Source: Parendozoicomonas sp. Alg238-R29
Lineage (GTDB): Bacteria > Pseudomonadota > Gammaproteobacteria > Pseudomonadales > Endozoicomonadaceae
Reading direction: 5' to 3'
Length of the DNA stretch: 45,249 nt
NCBI RefSeq assembly: GCF_947331445.1
Contig: NZ_CAMZOG010000031.1
Span: 1 to 45,249, forward strand
Shown here: one piece after another, positions 1 to 9,276 of the stretch
How positions within the stretch are numbered: position 1 is the first letter of the stretch
Layout: each line of letters starts with the position of its first letter
Position numbers and translations under genes: made by a program
Notes under the pieces: generated by a model
The model's input: the letters and a program-made list of their open reading frames with translations, nothing else
Databases searched by the model: none
What the model was told of the DNA's origin: nothing

Positions 1-345
<345 letters not shown>

Positions 346-681
346 AAATCGTTTTGCTACAGTCAATTCTCGAGCAGAAGCCCAGGAACAGCTATAGCGA
401 CTCATTGTCGCAAATATCTCAAACTCTCTATATTGGCAAAGCCAACAAGAAAGCTAATTGATGAGTACTTACTGAATGAGACAAAGTATCTTTTGCATTT
501 CTTCATAATCACGAAGGATTAATCAGAAAGCTTCATCTCACCAGGCAAGTACCCACACGAATTGCCTGAATTCTTTGTTAAAGATCGCTCATCAACCCAT
601 TTCGTGATGAGGATTGCTGACTCTTTTCAAGAGAAGACTCTTTAGAAGAGAAGGAAGCTAAGAAGCTGTCCGATCAGCGAG
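346..681 (-). other. Transcribed leader of the rRNA operon
   Basis: The stretch between the promoters and the mature 16S 5' end contains no credible gene. It would be the pre-16S leader, carrying a boxA antitermination site at 576-587 and presumably the 5' half of the RNase III processing stem, whose partner lies downstream of 16S outside the window. The 78-codon open frame at 286-522 on the plus strand runs through 16S sequence and is not a gene. Confidence 0.7.
576..587 (-). promoter_or_regulatory. boxA antitermination element of the rRNA leader
   Basis: On the minus strand this reads CGATCTTTAACA, which shares TCTTTAACA with the boxA consensus TGCTCTTTAACA. It sits between the promoters and 16S, the normal place for the Nus-factor binding site that prevents Rho-dependent termination of untranslated rRNA. 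Confidence 0.7.
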
Positions 682-687
682 GCCGCC

Positions 688-715
688 ATTTTACCGTGGA
701 AGCTGCCGGTGTCAA
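688..715 (-). promoter_or_regulatory. rRNA operon promoter, proximal
   Basis: Minus-strand TTGACA (710-715), a 16-nt spacer and TAAAAT (688-693). The discriminator that follows is GC-rich (GGCGGCCTCGC), typical of stringently controlled rRNA promoters. The region just upstream of the -35 (716-750) is very AT-rich with A/T runs and could be an UP element. Predicted start near 681. Confidence 0.8.
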
Positions 716-803
716 TTATTCATTTTATTCAAATTTCAAAAACACATTGAAACTTGAAAGGCGGTGCAATAACTTGCAACCAATGACTATCAACAGGCGG
801 CGA

Positions 804-831
804 ATTATACATTCAGCCCTTATGATTACAA
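804..831 (-). promoter_or_regulatory. rRNA operon promoter, distal
   Basis: Minus-strand TTGTAA (826-831), 16-nt spacer, perfect TATAAT (804-809). It lies about 116 bp upstream of the proximal promoter, giving the tandem arrangement common for rRNA operons. It sits directly after the tatD stop codon at 849, and no terminator is seen between tatD and this promoter. Confidence 0.65.
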
Positions 832-848
832 GAGCTTAAAGAAGATAA

Positions 849-1634
849 TTACACGACAGTGGGAGAAGCTGTATTGAACAGCCGATAAAAATTATCCGTT
901 GTTATCTGCGCTAACTCTCCAACACTCACACCCTTTAATTCAGCAAGGTAGCGAGCCACATCAGCAACGTATTTAGGCTCATTGGATTTCCCACGATGGG
1001 GAACAGGAGCTAAATAAGGAGAATCCGTTTCAATTAAAAGGCGATCAAGTGGAACTTTCTTTGCCACCTCTCGCAGAGCATCTGCATTTCGAAAAGTCAC
1101 AATTCCTGAGAGAGAAATATAAAAATTCATATCCATGGCAGCCTTTGCCATTTCCCAACTTTCAGTAAAACAATGCAAAACACCTGCAGACTCCTGACAC
1201 ACATGAGCCTTCATCAAATTCAGGGTATCAGCCCGGGCATCACGGGTATGAATAATAACCGGCAGACGCGCCTGAGCCGCCACGTCTAAATGAGTCACAA
1301 ATCGCGATTGCATTTCTTCCTTACGATCACCGGCATAGAAATAATCCAACCCGGTTTCACCGATCGCTACCACTTTCTCATGTTGAGCTAACTTAAACAG
1401 TTCGTCAGCCGTAGCCTCTCTGCACTTATCTTCCAGAGGGTGAATACCAACAGAAGCCCAAACATTGTCCAGCTCAGAAAGCTTAAGCACGGAAGGAAAA
1501 TTTTCGAGATCAATGCAGACACAAAGAATGCCATCAACACCAGCCTGACGGGCAGCTTGAACAGCCGCTTTTACATCGCCACCATAGGGTTCGAGATCCA
1601 GACGATCAAGGTGGCAGTGAGAATCAACAAACAT
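849..1634 (-). CDS. tatD: TatD family metal-dependent deoxyribonuclease
   Basis: A 261-aa TIM-barrel hydrolase of the TatD/YcfH family, which removes nucleotides from DNA 3' ends and uses divalent metals. Visible metal ligands are H6 and H8 in DSHCHLD, E93 in GETGLDYF, H129 in IIHTRDA, H154 in LHCFTES and the Asp of ETDSPYLAP. The open frame extends 62 codons further upstream, but the ATG at 1634 is chosen because homologues begin at MxVDSHCH and the extension overlaps pilZ. It starts 4 bp after the pilZ stop and closes the long leftward operon. In Pseudomonas tatD also follows pilZ. Confidence 0.95.
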   Translation of the reverse strand: MFVDSHCHLDRLDLEPYGGDVKAAVQAARQAGVDGILCVCIDLENFPSVLKLSELDNVWASVGIHPLEDKCREATADELFKLAQHEKVVAIGETGLDYFYAGDRKEEMQSRFVTHLDVAAQARLPVIIHTRDARADTLNLMKAHVCQESAGVLHCFTESWEMAKAAMDMNFYISLSGIVTFRNADALREVAKKVPLDRLLIETDSPYLAPVPHRGKSNEPKYVADVARYLAELKGVSVGELAQITTDNFYRLFNTASPTVV

Positions 1635-1638
1635 AGAA

Positions 1639-1986
1639 TCACATAGTATTGGTAGGACGCTCAGATTTGAGCGCACCAGCCAAATGAGTTTCGATTTTTC
1701 CGCGAACCAGGTCATCCTGGTCGGTGAACTGCAGCCCAATACCAGGCTGACGATTACCCTGAGCACCACCCGGAGTAACCCAGGCAACCCGCCCGGCAAC
1801 AGGTAATTTACCCGGCTCATCTATCAAAGTCAGTCGTAGAAAAACCTCGTCACCAATGTTGTAGCTTTTATTGGTTGGTATAAACAACCCTCCCCCCAGC
1901 AGGAAAGGCATATAAGCCGCGTAAAGCATCGCTTTATCTTTAATAGCTACAGAGATGATACTTCCCTTACCGCCCAAACCTGCCAT
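1639..1986 (-). CDS. pilZ: PilZ domain protein (type IV pilus biogenesis type)
   Basis: A 115-aa single-domain PilZ protein. The core is visible as GLFIPT near the N-terminus, then GDEVFLRLTL, VAGRVAWVTP and GIGLQF. The canonical RxxxR c-di-GMP motif is not evident at the start, as in the orthodox P. aeruginosa PilZ, which is needed for pilus assembly but does not bind the nucleotide. Position between holB and tatD matches the Pseudomonas order and supports this identity over a generic c-di-GMP receptor. Translation is probably coupled to tatD. Confidence 0.9.
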   Translation of the reverse strand: MAGLGGKGSIISVAIKDKAMLYAAYMPFLLGGGLFIPTNKSYNIGDEVFLRLTLIDEPGKLPVAGRVAWVTPGGAQGNRQPGIGLQFTDQDDLVRGKIETHLAGALKSERPTNTM

Positions 1987-2022
1987 ATAAAGCGCCCCTC
2001 ACATATCTCTTTTATTTATATT

Positions 2023-3021
2023 CTATACGGTCAGCGCCAGCCAGCGACCTAAAACAGATTCTACCAACAACTGTTTATTCAGGGTCACCTGAGACTGGAC
2101 TATTGCTCTCTGCTCCAACAGCCACCGCAACATTTCCAGCAACTTGCGAGAGCCGGCCCGATCAGCGATATAACGAAGCATTTTCGCCATATCAACCGTC
2201 TGCAAATAGCTATCATTACCCGTCGTGCTATAGCGTATCATTTCCTGCAGCCACAACCCGAGCCACTCAAGCACAACGACCTGATCATAGGCCTGCCACA
2301 CTAATGCCATTTCGGCAGGAGCCACTTTACCTCTGGTTAAACCTGTCAGCCCGGCTCTCATAGCTTCACACTGCTCGAGTAATCCATCCTGCTCATAACG
2401 GAGAGCAGTAGAAGGTTCACCAGCAGCAAGCTGTAAAAGCGTCCGAGCCTTTTCCTGTTCAGGAACAAATTCTTTCAGCCACTCAAGGGCGATTTCTGCT
2501 TCCGGCCTGGCAAACAACACCTGCTGACAACGACTACGAATAGTTGGCAACAGACTGCTGACCTGCTGACTTACCAAAAGCATTAATGTATCTCGCCCGG
2601 GCTCTTCCAGACACTTCAACAACGCGTTGGCAGAGCTGATATTCATAGCCTCGGCCGGGCAAAGCACAACAACCCGAAAACCACCCTGCTGAGGGGTTTT
2701 CTCGGTAAATTCAATCATATTACGAACCTGAGCAACCTTAATTTGCTTGCCCCGCTCCTCTGGCTCGATCAATAAAAGATCAGGGTGAGTGCCAGCCTGA
2801 TTCAACTGGCAATTCCGGCACCGCCCGCAGGCCGCCCCGGTAGTTTTGTCATGGCATAACACATACTGAGCAAAGGCCATGGCAAACTCACGCTTCCCCA
2901 CACCAACTTGCCCTCGCAGCAAAAGCGCATGGGGCAACTGCTCATTGGCCAGACGCTGACTTAACTGCTGCCAGTTATTATTGTGCCAGGCCATCGGCTT
3001 GTAGAGCCGTGACTCACCCAT
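2023..3021 (-). CDS. holB: DNA polymerase III delta' subunit
   Basis: A 332-aa AAA+ clamp-loader subunit. It has the degenerate P-loop GQVGVGKRE (about 38-45), a four-cysteine zinc module (C56, C65, C68, C71), the NALLKCLEEP segment and the SRC motif in TIRSRCQQV that marks delta'. It acts in the complex that loads the beta clamp on DNA. The start overlaps the tmk stop by 8 bp, showing translational coupling. M10 is an alternative start; M1 is kept because of the overlap. Confidence 0.95.
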   Translation of the reverse strand: MGESRLYKPMAWHNNNWQQLSQRLANEQLPHALLLRGQVGVGKREFAMAFAQYVLCHDKTTGAACGRCRNCQLNQAGTHPDLLLIEPEERGKQIKVAQVRNMIEFTEKTPQQGGFRVVVLCPAEAMNISSANALLKCLEEPGRDTLMLLVSQQVSSLLPTIRSRCQQVLFARPEAEIALEWLKEFVPEQEKARTLLQLAAGEPSTALRYEQDGLLEQCEAMRAGLTGLTRGKVAPAEMALVWQAYDQVVVLEWLGLWLQEMIRYSTTGNDSYLQTVDMAKMLRYIADRAGSRKLLEMLRWLLEQRAIVQSQVTLNKQLLVESVLGRWLALTV

Positions 3022-3664
3022 GATTCACCCGACTTTCCAGAACCGCTTTAAGAGCATCCTGGACTTGTTGAATAGAATGCGCAGCATTAACAATCTCAAA
3101 TCGATCAGGCTCGCCTGCAGCACGAGAAAGGTAACCTTGACGCACCCGGACAAAGAAATCCATCTTTTCTAACTCAATACGATCAAGCTCGCCACGCCCA
3201 GAAGCTCGGGCCATACCCACTTCAACAGGAAGGTCCAGAAGTATGGTCATATCTGGGCGCAACCCCCCCTGAACCAGTGATTCCAGAACAGACAATGACT
3301 TCATACTCAAGCCACGCCCTGCCCCCTGATAAGCAAAACTGGCATCAGTAAACCGGTCACACAACACCAACTTCCCCGCCGCCAGAGCCGGCTTAATAAC
3401 CGACTCAAGATGTTGCGCACGAGCAGCAAACATCATTAGCAACTCGGTCATATCCGCTACTCTCTCATCACCCGGCGCCAGAAGCAGTTCACGAATCCGT
3501 TCGGCAAGAGGTGTTCCACCAGGTTCACGAGTCTGCACAAAATCGATATTCTGATTTTTCAGCCAGGCAGAAATAAATTCAATACTGGTTGTCTTTCCGG
3601 CACCCTCTCCACCTTCAATGGTTAGAAAGAAACCGGGATAACCGGTTTTATCCTGTTCAGACAT
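3014..3664 (-). CDS. tmk: Thymidylate kinase
   Basis: A 216-aa dTMP kinase that makes dTDP for DNA synthesis. The P-loop EGGEGAGKTT (about 17-26), the DR(E)-type motif TREPGGTP, the DRFTDASFAYQG nucleotide-binding segment and the Arg/Gly-rich lid (ASGRGELDRIE) are all visible. Length fits the family. It lies between mltG and holB, the usual order in gammaproteobacteria, and overlaps holB. Confidence 0.97.
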   Translation of the reverse strand: MSEQDKTGYPGFFLTIEGGEGAGKTTSIEFISAWLKNQNIDFVQTREPGGTPLAERIRELLLAPGDERVADMTELLMMFAARAQHLESVIKPALAAGKLVLCDRFTDASFAYQGAGRGLSMKSLSVLESLVQGGLRPDMTILLDLPVEVGMARASGRGELDRIELEKMDFFVRVRQGYLSRAAGEPDRFEIVNAAHSIQQVQDALKAVLESRVNHG

Positions 3665-3679
3665 AACACTTCCTGCACC

Positions 3680-4729
3680 CTAATTCGTTTCCGGTGACTG
3701 AGCCGCCACCGGCGTACTGCGATAATTTTCGCGTCGGTTTAACTGATACTTTCGCACAGCACGGTTGTGCTCTGCGAGAGAATTGGAAAATTTGTGGGAG
3801 CCATCACCACGAGCAACAAAATAAAGCGCCGAACCCTCAGCTGGATTCAGAACTGCCCGAATAGCCTCACGCCCCACAGAGGCAATGGGAGTTGGCGGCA
3901 GACCGTTGATCCGGTAGGTATTATAGGGTGTACGGGCATTCAAATCCCTGCGGCGTATTTTCCCCTGATAATCCTCACCCATCCCATAAATCACTGTTGG
4001 GTCACTTTGCAGCCGCATACCCTTTTGCAGGCGACGCACAAACACCCCAGCAATAACAGGACGCTCTTTGCTTACAGCAGTTTCACGCTCAACAATGGAA
4101 GCCAGAACCAGCGCGTCATAAGGAGTTTTGTACGGTAACCCTTTCTGGCGGCCTTCCCACTCTTCCTGCAAAACATTCATTAACCGCCGATGAGCTCGGC
4201 GCAGGATGGAGATATCAGTATCTCCGGCCTCATAAAAATAGGTATCTGAGAAGAACAGACCTTCTGATGATAATGCATCGATTTGGAGAATAGACTTCAG
4301 TCTTTCATCATCAACTGAATCCAGAACCAACTCTAGACGCGACGCCTTCCATCCCGACAAATTTTCCGACAGAGTCTGCCCTTCAACAAGAGTGACGGAG
4401 TATTGAATGACATCACCGGAAGACAGGTGCTCTACCAGACTGGCAACGGTTGTACCGGGGGAAATTGAGTATTCACCAGCAACAAGTCCAGTATCTTGCC
4501 CTGTCAACCGGCCATAAACTTTAAACAGAAAGGGTTGATGAATTAATCCTTCAGAAACCAGGCGAGAAGTTACCGCAGAGAAACTATCACCTTTATCTAC
4601 AACAAAAATAATATCCCGATCGGAGACAGGCCGCTGCAACCAGGAAGAAAAGTAGAGGGAAAAGCCCCCCACAAAAACAACACCCAACGTTAGAAGTAAT
4701 GAAAAAACTCTTAGATAACCCTTCAACAT
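3680..4729 (-). CDS. mltG: Endolytic murein transglycosylase
   Basis: MltG/YceG cleaves nascent glycan strands at the inner membrane and is thought to act as a terminase of peptidoglycan polymerisation. One N-terminal membrane segment (about residues 7-27) is followed by a LysM-like region and the YceG catalytic domain. The catalytic Glu is in LASIVERETA (E214 counted from the chosen start), and the SDPTVIYG and YNTYRINGLPPTPI motifs are present. The frame opens at a TTG three codons upstream (4738); the ATG at 4729 is preferred. The 349-aa length is normal. Confidence 0.95.
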   Translation of the reverse strand: MLKGYLRVFSLLLTLGVVFVGGFSLYFSSWLQRPVSDRDIIFVVDKGDSFSAVTSRLVSEGLIHQPFLFKVYGRLTGQDTGLVAGEYSISPGTTVASLVEHLSSGDVIQYSVTLVEGQTLSENLSGWKASRLELVLDSVDDERLKSILQIDALSSEGLFFSDTYFYEAGDTDISILRRAHRRLMNVLQEEWEGRQKGLPYKTPYDALVLASIVERETAVSKERPVIAGVFVRRLQKGMRLQSDPTVIYGMGEDYQGKIRRRDLNARTPYNTYRINGLPPTPIASVGREAIRAVLNPAEGSALYFVARGDGSHKFSNSLAEHNRAVRKYQLNRRENYRSTPVAAQSPETN

Positions 4730-4767
4730 TACTGCCAACCATTAACCTTTAGCATTCGAAACAATCC

Positions 4768-5598
4768 TTAAACAAAAAGCTCTGCCAGCTCTTTCTGTAT
4801 ATCACGGGAGACAGAGCCCGGCTCCCAGTACCTGTCACCGCACTCTCTGACAGGCAAAACACCTATTACGCTATTTGCGAAAAACACCTCATCAGCCGCC
4901 AACAAGTCATCAAGAGCAAGATGACAAACCCTCACAGAAAAACTCTTCCGGGAGGCTTCCAGCAACCACTGGCGACACACACCTTCTACACCACACAGAG
5001 AAAGATCTGGTGTCAGAATTTCATCCGATACTACCAGAAAAACATTCGACATAGTGCCTTCAACAAGGTTACCAGCAATATCACTCACCACCCCTTCCTG
5101 AAACTCAGAGCCCCGCCACTCCCCCCTGGCAAGCACCTGCTCAAGTCGATTCATATGTTTCAGACCAGCAAGCACTGGAGTGTGACCAAGACGCGTTTCA
5201 CACACCTTTACTCTGATACCCTCTTCAATCCAGGACACAGGAACATCACTTGAAGGAAACCAGCCTAAAACAACGCGACCAGAGGCATTGGCAGGACTAT
5301 AGCCGCGCCCACCACTGCCACGGGTGACCATCACCTTGAGAACTCCATCACCACAATCACGGAGAACATTCGAAACCTGCTGAGCAATATGATCCAGATT
5401 CAATGGCAAATGCAGCCGGTCACAGGAACGCTGAAGGCGGCGATAGTGCCATTTTTCAAGAGGAAGCCTGCCTCCGGCGATACGAATGGTTTCAAAAACA
5501 CCATCACCATACTGAAACCCACGATCCGCGACCGGCACACTTACCGCCTGCTCACCATCTACCCAGAACCGTGGAAAGACCTCTTCAGACACCTTCAA
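4768..5598 (-). CDS. pabC: Aminodeoxychorismate lyase
   Basis: A 276-aa fold-type IV PLP enzyme that converts 4-amino-4-deoxychorismate to 4-aminobenzoate and pyruvate for folate synthesis. It has RGFQYGDGVFETIRI (about 26-40), the PLP lysine K147 in AGLKHMNRLEQ, and a C-terminal VEGVCRQWLL segment. Start choice is unusual: TTG at 5598 has AAGG about 7 nt upstream, overlapping the end of fabF; GTG at 5592 is possible. No ATG is suitably placed. The neighbours fabF and mltG are the conserved partners of pabC. A branched-chain or D-amino-acid aminotransferase role is less likely given this context. Confidence 0.92.
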   Translation of the reverse strand: MKVSEEVFPRFWVDGEQAVSVPVADRGFQYGDGVFETIRIAGGRLPLEKWHYRRLQRSCDRLHLPLNLDHIAQQVSNVLRDCGDGVLKVMVTRGSGGRGYSPANASGRVVLGWFPSSDVPVSWIEEGIRVKVCETRLGHTPVLAGLKHMNRLEQVLARGEWRGSEFQEGVVSDIAGNLVEGTMSNVFLVVSDEILTPDLSLCGVEGVCRQWLLEASRKSFSVRVCHLALDDLLAADEVFFANSVIGVLPVRECGDRYWEPGSVSRDIQKELAELFV

Positions 5599-5607
5599 TT
5601 CAAAACC

Positions 5608-6849
5608 TTACTGATAACGGGAGAAAGCCAGAGTCGCATTGGTGCCACCAAAGCCAAAAGAGTTAGACAACGCATGCTCTATTTTCATGTCACGGGACTT
5701 GCCGGGAATATAATCCAGAACACACCCTTCATCAGGGTTATCCAGATTAATGGTTGGCGCTGCCACCTGCCGATAAATAGATTGGGCAACCACTGCAGCC
5801 TCCAGAGCCCCTGCAGCACCAAGCATGTGTCCAGTCATGGATTTAGTGGAACTTATCGCCAGTGCTTTCGCACGATGACCAAATACCTGCTCAACAGCTC
5901 GGGATTCCACCACATCACCTGCAGGCGTGGAAGTGCCATGGGCATTGATATAATCGATCTGATCAGTATTTAATTCCGCATCTTTCAGTGCACCAGTCAT
6001 AGCCTGAACGGCTCCATGTCCATCTTCAGGTGGTGAAGTCACATGATAAGCATCACCACTCATGGCAAAGCCACTGACCTCTGCAAGAATTATTGCACCA
6101 CGAGCCTGGGCATGCTCAAGGGATTCCAACACCAGTGCGGCTGCGCCATCAGACAAAACAAAGCCATCCCTGTCACGATCCCAAGGGCGACTGGCTGCCG
6201 TCGGATCATCATTACGGGTTGAAAGCGCCCGAGCCGCAGCAAAACCAGCGACACCAATTTCAGCCGAACCCTTCTCGGAACCTCCGGCCACCATAACATC
6301 GGCATCACCCCAGGCAATAGTGCGTGCCGCCATCCCTATACAGTGGGTTCCTGTCGTACAGGCTGTTGTCAGCGCAAAGTTGGGACCACGGAGGTTAAAC
6401 TGCATGGAAAGCCAGCCAGCAACCATGTTGGTTATGGCAGAAGGAACAAAGAATGGAGATACACGACGAGGCCCTTTTTCACCAATAAGAGCGGCAGTTT
6501 CTTCAATGGTCGTAATACCACCAATGCCCGAACCAAAAGCGACACCTGCCCGAGGACTTAATTTATCGTCAATCTCAAGACCAGAATTACGAATCGCTTC
6601 AATTGATGCTGCCAGCCCATACTGCAGAAACAGATCCATCTTCCGGGCATCTTTTGGTGAAAACCAATCCCCCACCTGAAAATCATTCACAGCCCCACAG
6701 ATTTTAACTGGATATGAAGTGGTATCAAAATGCTCTATAGAACCAATACCACTTTCCCCTTGCAGCAGCCCCTGCCAGGTTGCTTCAAAACCTGAAGCCA
6801 AAGGAGTTATTGCACCAACCCCGGTAATCACAACTCGCCTGCGATTCAT
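5608..6849 (-). CDS. fabF: 3-oxoacyl-ACP synthase II
   Basis: The condensing enzyme of fatty-acid elongation. In a 413-aa frame the catalytic Cys is C164 in TTACTTGTHC, with the two histidines in NAHGTSTPAGD and KSMTGHMLGAAG and the C-terminal NSFGFGGTNA glycine loop. The start at 6849 is preferred over an upstream TTG because AGGAG lies 5-7 nt before this ATG. It is followed after 9 bp by pabC and preceded by acpP, its acyl-carrier substrate. Confidence 0.97.
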   Translation of the reverse strand: MNRRRVVITGVGAITPLASGFEATWQGLLQGESGIGSIEHFDTTSYPVKICGAVNDFQVGDWFSPKDARKMDLFLQYGLAASIEAIRNSGLEIDDKLSPRAGVAFGSGIGGITTIEETAALIGEKGPRRVSPFFVPSAITNMVAGWLSMQFNLRGPNFALTTACTTGTHCIGMAARTIAWGDADVMVAGGSEKGSAEIGVAGFAAARALSTRNDDPTAASRPWDRDRDGFVLSDGAAALVLESLEHAQARGAIILAEVSGFAMSGDAYHVTSPPEDGHGAVQAMTGALKDAELNTDQIDYINAHGTSTPAGDVVESRAVEQVFGHRAKALAISSTKSMTGHMLGAAGALEAAVVAQSIYRQVAAPTINLDNPDEGCVLDYIPGKSRDMKIEHALSNSFGFGGTNATLAFSRYQ

Positions 6850-6988
6850 TTTATTCTCCTGCAATATCCTGTTGCAGCGGGCTTCTACTGCCCTATGAAG
6901 CAGAAAGGCCGCACACTCACCAGTTCTTTATGAACGGATCAGGTGCAGCCTCTCAAAATTTCGCGCCAACTACTGACGTGCAAATCTA

Positions 6989-7222
6989 TTACTGATGAGT
7001 AACAACGTAATCGATAGCTTCCTGCACAGTAGTAATTTTTTCAGCTTCCTCATCGGGAATCTCGGTTTCAAACTCTTCTTCAAGAGCCATCACGAGTTCT
7101 ACCGTGTCGAGAGAGTCAGCACCAAGATCTTCTACAAAGGAAGACTCATTGCTTACTTCCTCTTCCTTAACGCCAAGCTGTTCGCAAACAATCTTCTTGA
7201 CGCGTTCTTCAATAGTACTCAT
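6989..7222 (-). CDS. acpP: Acyl carrier protein
   Basis: A 77-aa acidic four-helix protein carrying the 4'-phosphopantetheine site S37 in the DSL motif ([18 protein letters not shown]). It shuttles acyl chains between FabD, FabG, FabF and PlsX, all encoded around it. The sequence is close to the E. coli protein, with the [10 protein letters not shown] block intact. A separate strong promoter lies about 45-80 bp upstream, as expected for one of the most abundant proteins. Confidence 0.99.
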   Translation of the reverse strand: MSTIEERVKKIVCEQLGVKEEEVSNESSFVEDLGADSLDTVELVMALEEEFETEIPDEEAEKITTVQEAIDYVVTHQ

Positions 7223-7273
7223 GCCTTACTTTGCTCCTGTCTATTCCATGCAGATTGAACTGCGAAAGAGTAG

Positions 7274-7301
7274 TGTATATAAACGCCTGAAAGAATTTCA
7301 A
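7274..7301 (-). promoter_or_regulatory. Predicted acpP promoter
   Basis: Minus-strand TTGAAA (7296-7301), 16-nt spacer, TATACA (7274-7279). Predicted start near 7267 gives a leader of about 45 nt for acpP. It would allow acpP-fabF expression independent of the upstream fabD-fabG transcript. Confidence 0.65.
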
Positions 7302-7370
7302 GCGATTAACCAAATCAAAATTCATACATTAGGTGATACATTAGCTATGCAGTCATGCAAATGCCAAATA

Positions 7371-8129
7371 TCACCCCATATACATACCACCATTTACGTG
7401 CAGAGTTTCGCCTGTCACGTATGCACCTTCATCACCAGCCAGAAAAGCTACCACACCGGCGATTTCTTCAGGCTGCCCGAGTCGACCCAGTGGAACCTGA
7501 TTCAGTAGGTTTGCACGATGCTCTTCTGGCAACTCTCTAGTCATATCTGTATCAATGAAACCTGGCGCCACAGCATTGACTGTAATCTGCCGACTTCCCA
7601 GCTCACGGGCAAGAGAGCGAGTGTAGCCCTCAAGACCAGCCTTGGCTGCCGCATAGTTGGACTGCCCAGCGTTACCCATAGAGCCTACTACAGAGCTGAT
7701 ATTGATAATCCGACCCCAGCGGGCCTTTGTCATGGCTCGCACACAGGCTTTACTCATGCGATAGATGGAGCTCAGATTGGTGTTAATAACACTATCCCAC
7801 TCATCTTCTTTCATACGCATCAGAATATTATCACGAGTAATACCCGCATTATTCACCAGAATTGTCGGCGCGCCAAATTTTTCAGCAATCTCCTTAACAA
7901 CACTGACCACAGAATCCTGATCAGCCACGTTCAGGCACATGCCAGTGCCTGCAACACCATTCTGCTGCAAAAATTCCGAGATCGCCTCAGCACCACGGTC
8001 ACTGGTTGCCGTACCCACTACAGTGGCTCCAGCCACACCAAGACGCAAAGCAATAGCCTGACCAATGCCACGACTCGCACCGGTAACCAGAGCTACCTTA
8101 CCAGACAGGCCAGCATTATCCTGCTGCAT
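7371..8129 (-). CDS. fabG: 3-oxoacyl-ACP reductase
   Basis: A 252-aa short-chain dehydrogenase that reduces 3-ketoacyl-ACP with NADPH. It has the TGASRGIG cofactor loop (about 17-24), NNAG (in LVNNAGITRDN), the catalytic Ser in INISSVVG and the YxxxK pair in SNYAAAKAG. The open frame extends 7 codons upstream only through an ATA codon, so the ATG at 8129, with GAGG about 10 nt before it, is chosen. Located between fabD and acpP as in most gammaproteobacteria. Confidence 0.97.
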   Translation of the reverse strand: MQQDNAGLSGKVALVTGASRGIGQAIALRLGVAGATVVGTATSDRGAEAISEFLQQNGVAGTGMCLNVADQDSVVSVVKEIAEKFGAPTILVNNAGITRDNILMRMKEDEWDSVINTNLSSIYRMSKACVRAMTKARWGRIINISSVVGSMGNAGQSNYAAAKAGLEGYTRSLARELGSRQITVNAVAPGFIDTDMTRELPEEHRANLLNQVPLGRLGQPEEIAGVVAFLAGDEGAYVTGETLHVNGGMYMG

Positions 8130-8170
8130 GCTTTTGAATCCTCTTATCAAACAATATCAACTTTCACTAC

Positions 8171-9094
8171 CTACGCAGGGAAAGTTGAAAGACTTTCCAT
8201 CCCGGCAACCGGTACAGAACGCTCAATTCGCTTACCGAGTCCGGCTAGAACCTTGCCTGGCCCGCACTCATGAAATCCAGTTACACCATTGGCAACTATA
8301 AACTTCACCGACTCAACCCAGCGCACCGGCTGACTCAGCTGGCTGACCAGGTTTGTACGGATGACATCGACATCTTCGGTCACTTGCGCTGTAACATTCT
8401 GAACCACAGGAATAGCCGGAGCAGACAATGTAATACCTGCCAGATCCTGGCCCAGCTTAACAGCCGCGGGCTCCATCAGAGCACAATGGGAAGGCACACT
8501 CACAGGAAGAGGCATAACCTTACGGGCACCCGCTTCAGAAAATACAGAGCCTGCGCGTTCTACCGCAGATGCCGAGCCTGCAATAACAACCTGACCGGGA
8601 GCGTTAAAGTTGACAGCGGATAGCACCTCACCAACCTGCGCTGTTTTCGTGCACAGCTCGATAACCTTGTCATCATCAAGCCCCAGCACAGCCGCCATAG
8701 CGCCTTCGCCCTGAGGTACCGCATCCTGCATGTACAAACCACGATTACGCACCAGTCGCACAGCATCATCAAACGCCAAAACGCTAGCCGCAACAAGGGC
8801 GGAATATTCACCAAGACTATGCCCAGCAACAAAAGCGGGCTGCTCACCGCCGCGAACCTGCCACAAACGCCATAAAGCGACACTGGTCGCCAAAAGCGCC
8901 GGCTGAGTATTCTCAGTCGCGTTCAGCGCGTCAGCCGGGCCATTAAGAATCATGTTGCGAAGATCAAAACCCAAAGCCTCTCCAGCTTCCACCAGAGTGT
9001 CATTAATTACTGCTTCCTGAGAAGCCAGCTCGGCCAGCATACCCACTTTCTGGGAACCCTGCCCTGGAAAAATAAACGCAGTACTGGAACTCAT
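8171..9094 (-). CDS. fabD: Malonyl-CoA:ACP transacylase
   Basis: A 307-aa enzyme that transfers malonate from CoA to ACP. The GQGSQ motif (11-15), catalytic S93 in GHSLGEYSAL and the active-site His in VPSHCALM are present. The distal VxQNVTA and FHECGPGKVLAGL blocks also match. It is the first gene of the fabD-fabG-acpP-fabF cluster, with a 182-bp gap to plsX that may hold a promoter. Confidence 0.97.
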   Translation of the reverse strand: MSSSTAFIFPGQGSQKVGMLAELASQEAVINDTLVEAGEALGFDLRNMILNGPADALNATENTQPALLATSVALWRLWQVRGGEQPAFVAGHSLGEYSALVAASVLAFDDAVRLVRNRGLYMQDAVPQGEGAMAAVLGLDDDKVIELCTKTAQVGEVLSAVNFNAPGQVVIAGSASAVERAGSVFSEAGARKVMPLPVSVPSHCALMEPAAVKLGQDLAGITLSAPAIPVVQNVTAQVTEDVDVIRTNLVSQLSQPVRWVESVKFIVANGVTGFHECGPGKVLAGLGKRIERSVPVAGMESLSTFPA

Positions 9095-9126
9095 TGACTC
9101 GGTAAATCCTGTTACTGAATGACCCT

Positions 9127-9132
9127 ATTATA
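9127..9132 (-). promoter_or_regulatory. Possible -10 element for fabD
   Basis: A perfect TATAAT on the minus strand lies 33 bp upstream of the fabD start, in the largest gap of the fab cluster. No good -35 is seen at 16-18 nt, so this is a tentative site, perhaps needing an activator. Confidence 0.3.
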
Positions 9133-9276
9133 GGGAAATGAAATTACGCAGTCGGTAAAAATATGTTTCTCGGACATTGCTGTAAGGTAACAGAAACATG
9201 ACATTCCTGAGACAAACAAGAGAAATTCAGGAAAAACCCGCAAGCAAAACCGGAACCGCACCCACAAATGTGCAGT

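Noticed and set aside
1635-1820. N-terminal extension of tatD by 62 codons
   Set aside because: It overlaps pilZ in another frame, and homologues begin at the DSHCH motif.
5389-5973. 194-codon plus-strand frame antisense to pabC and fabF
   Set aside because: It is a shadow of two conserved minus-strand genes and shows no protein-like character.
6062-6679. 205-codon plus-strand frame antisense to fabF
   Set aside because: Composition mirrors the fabF codons; low-complexity Ala/Pro/Ser with no ribosome site.
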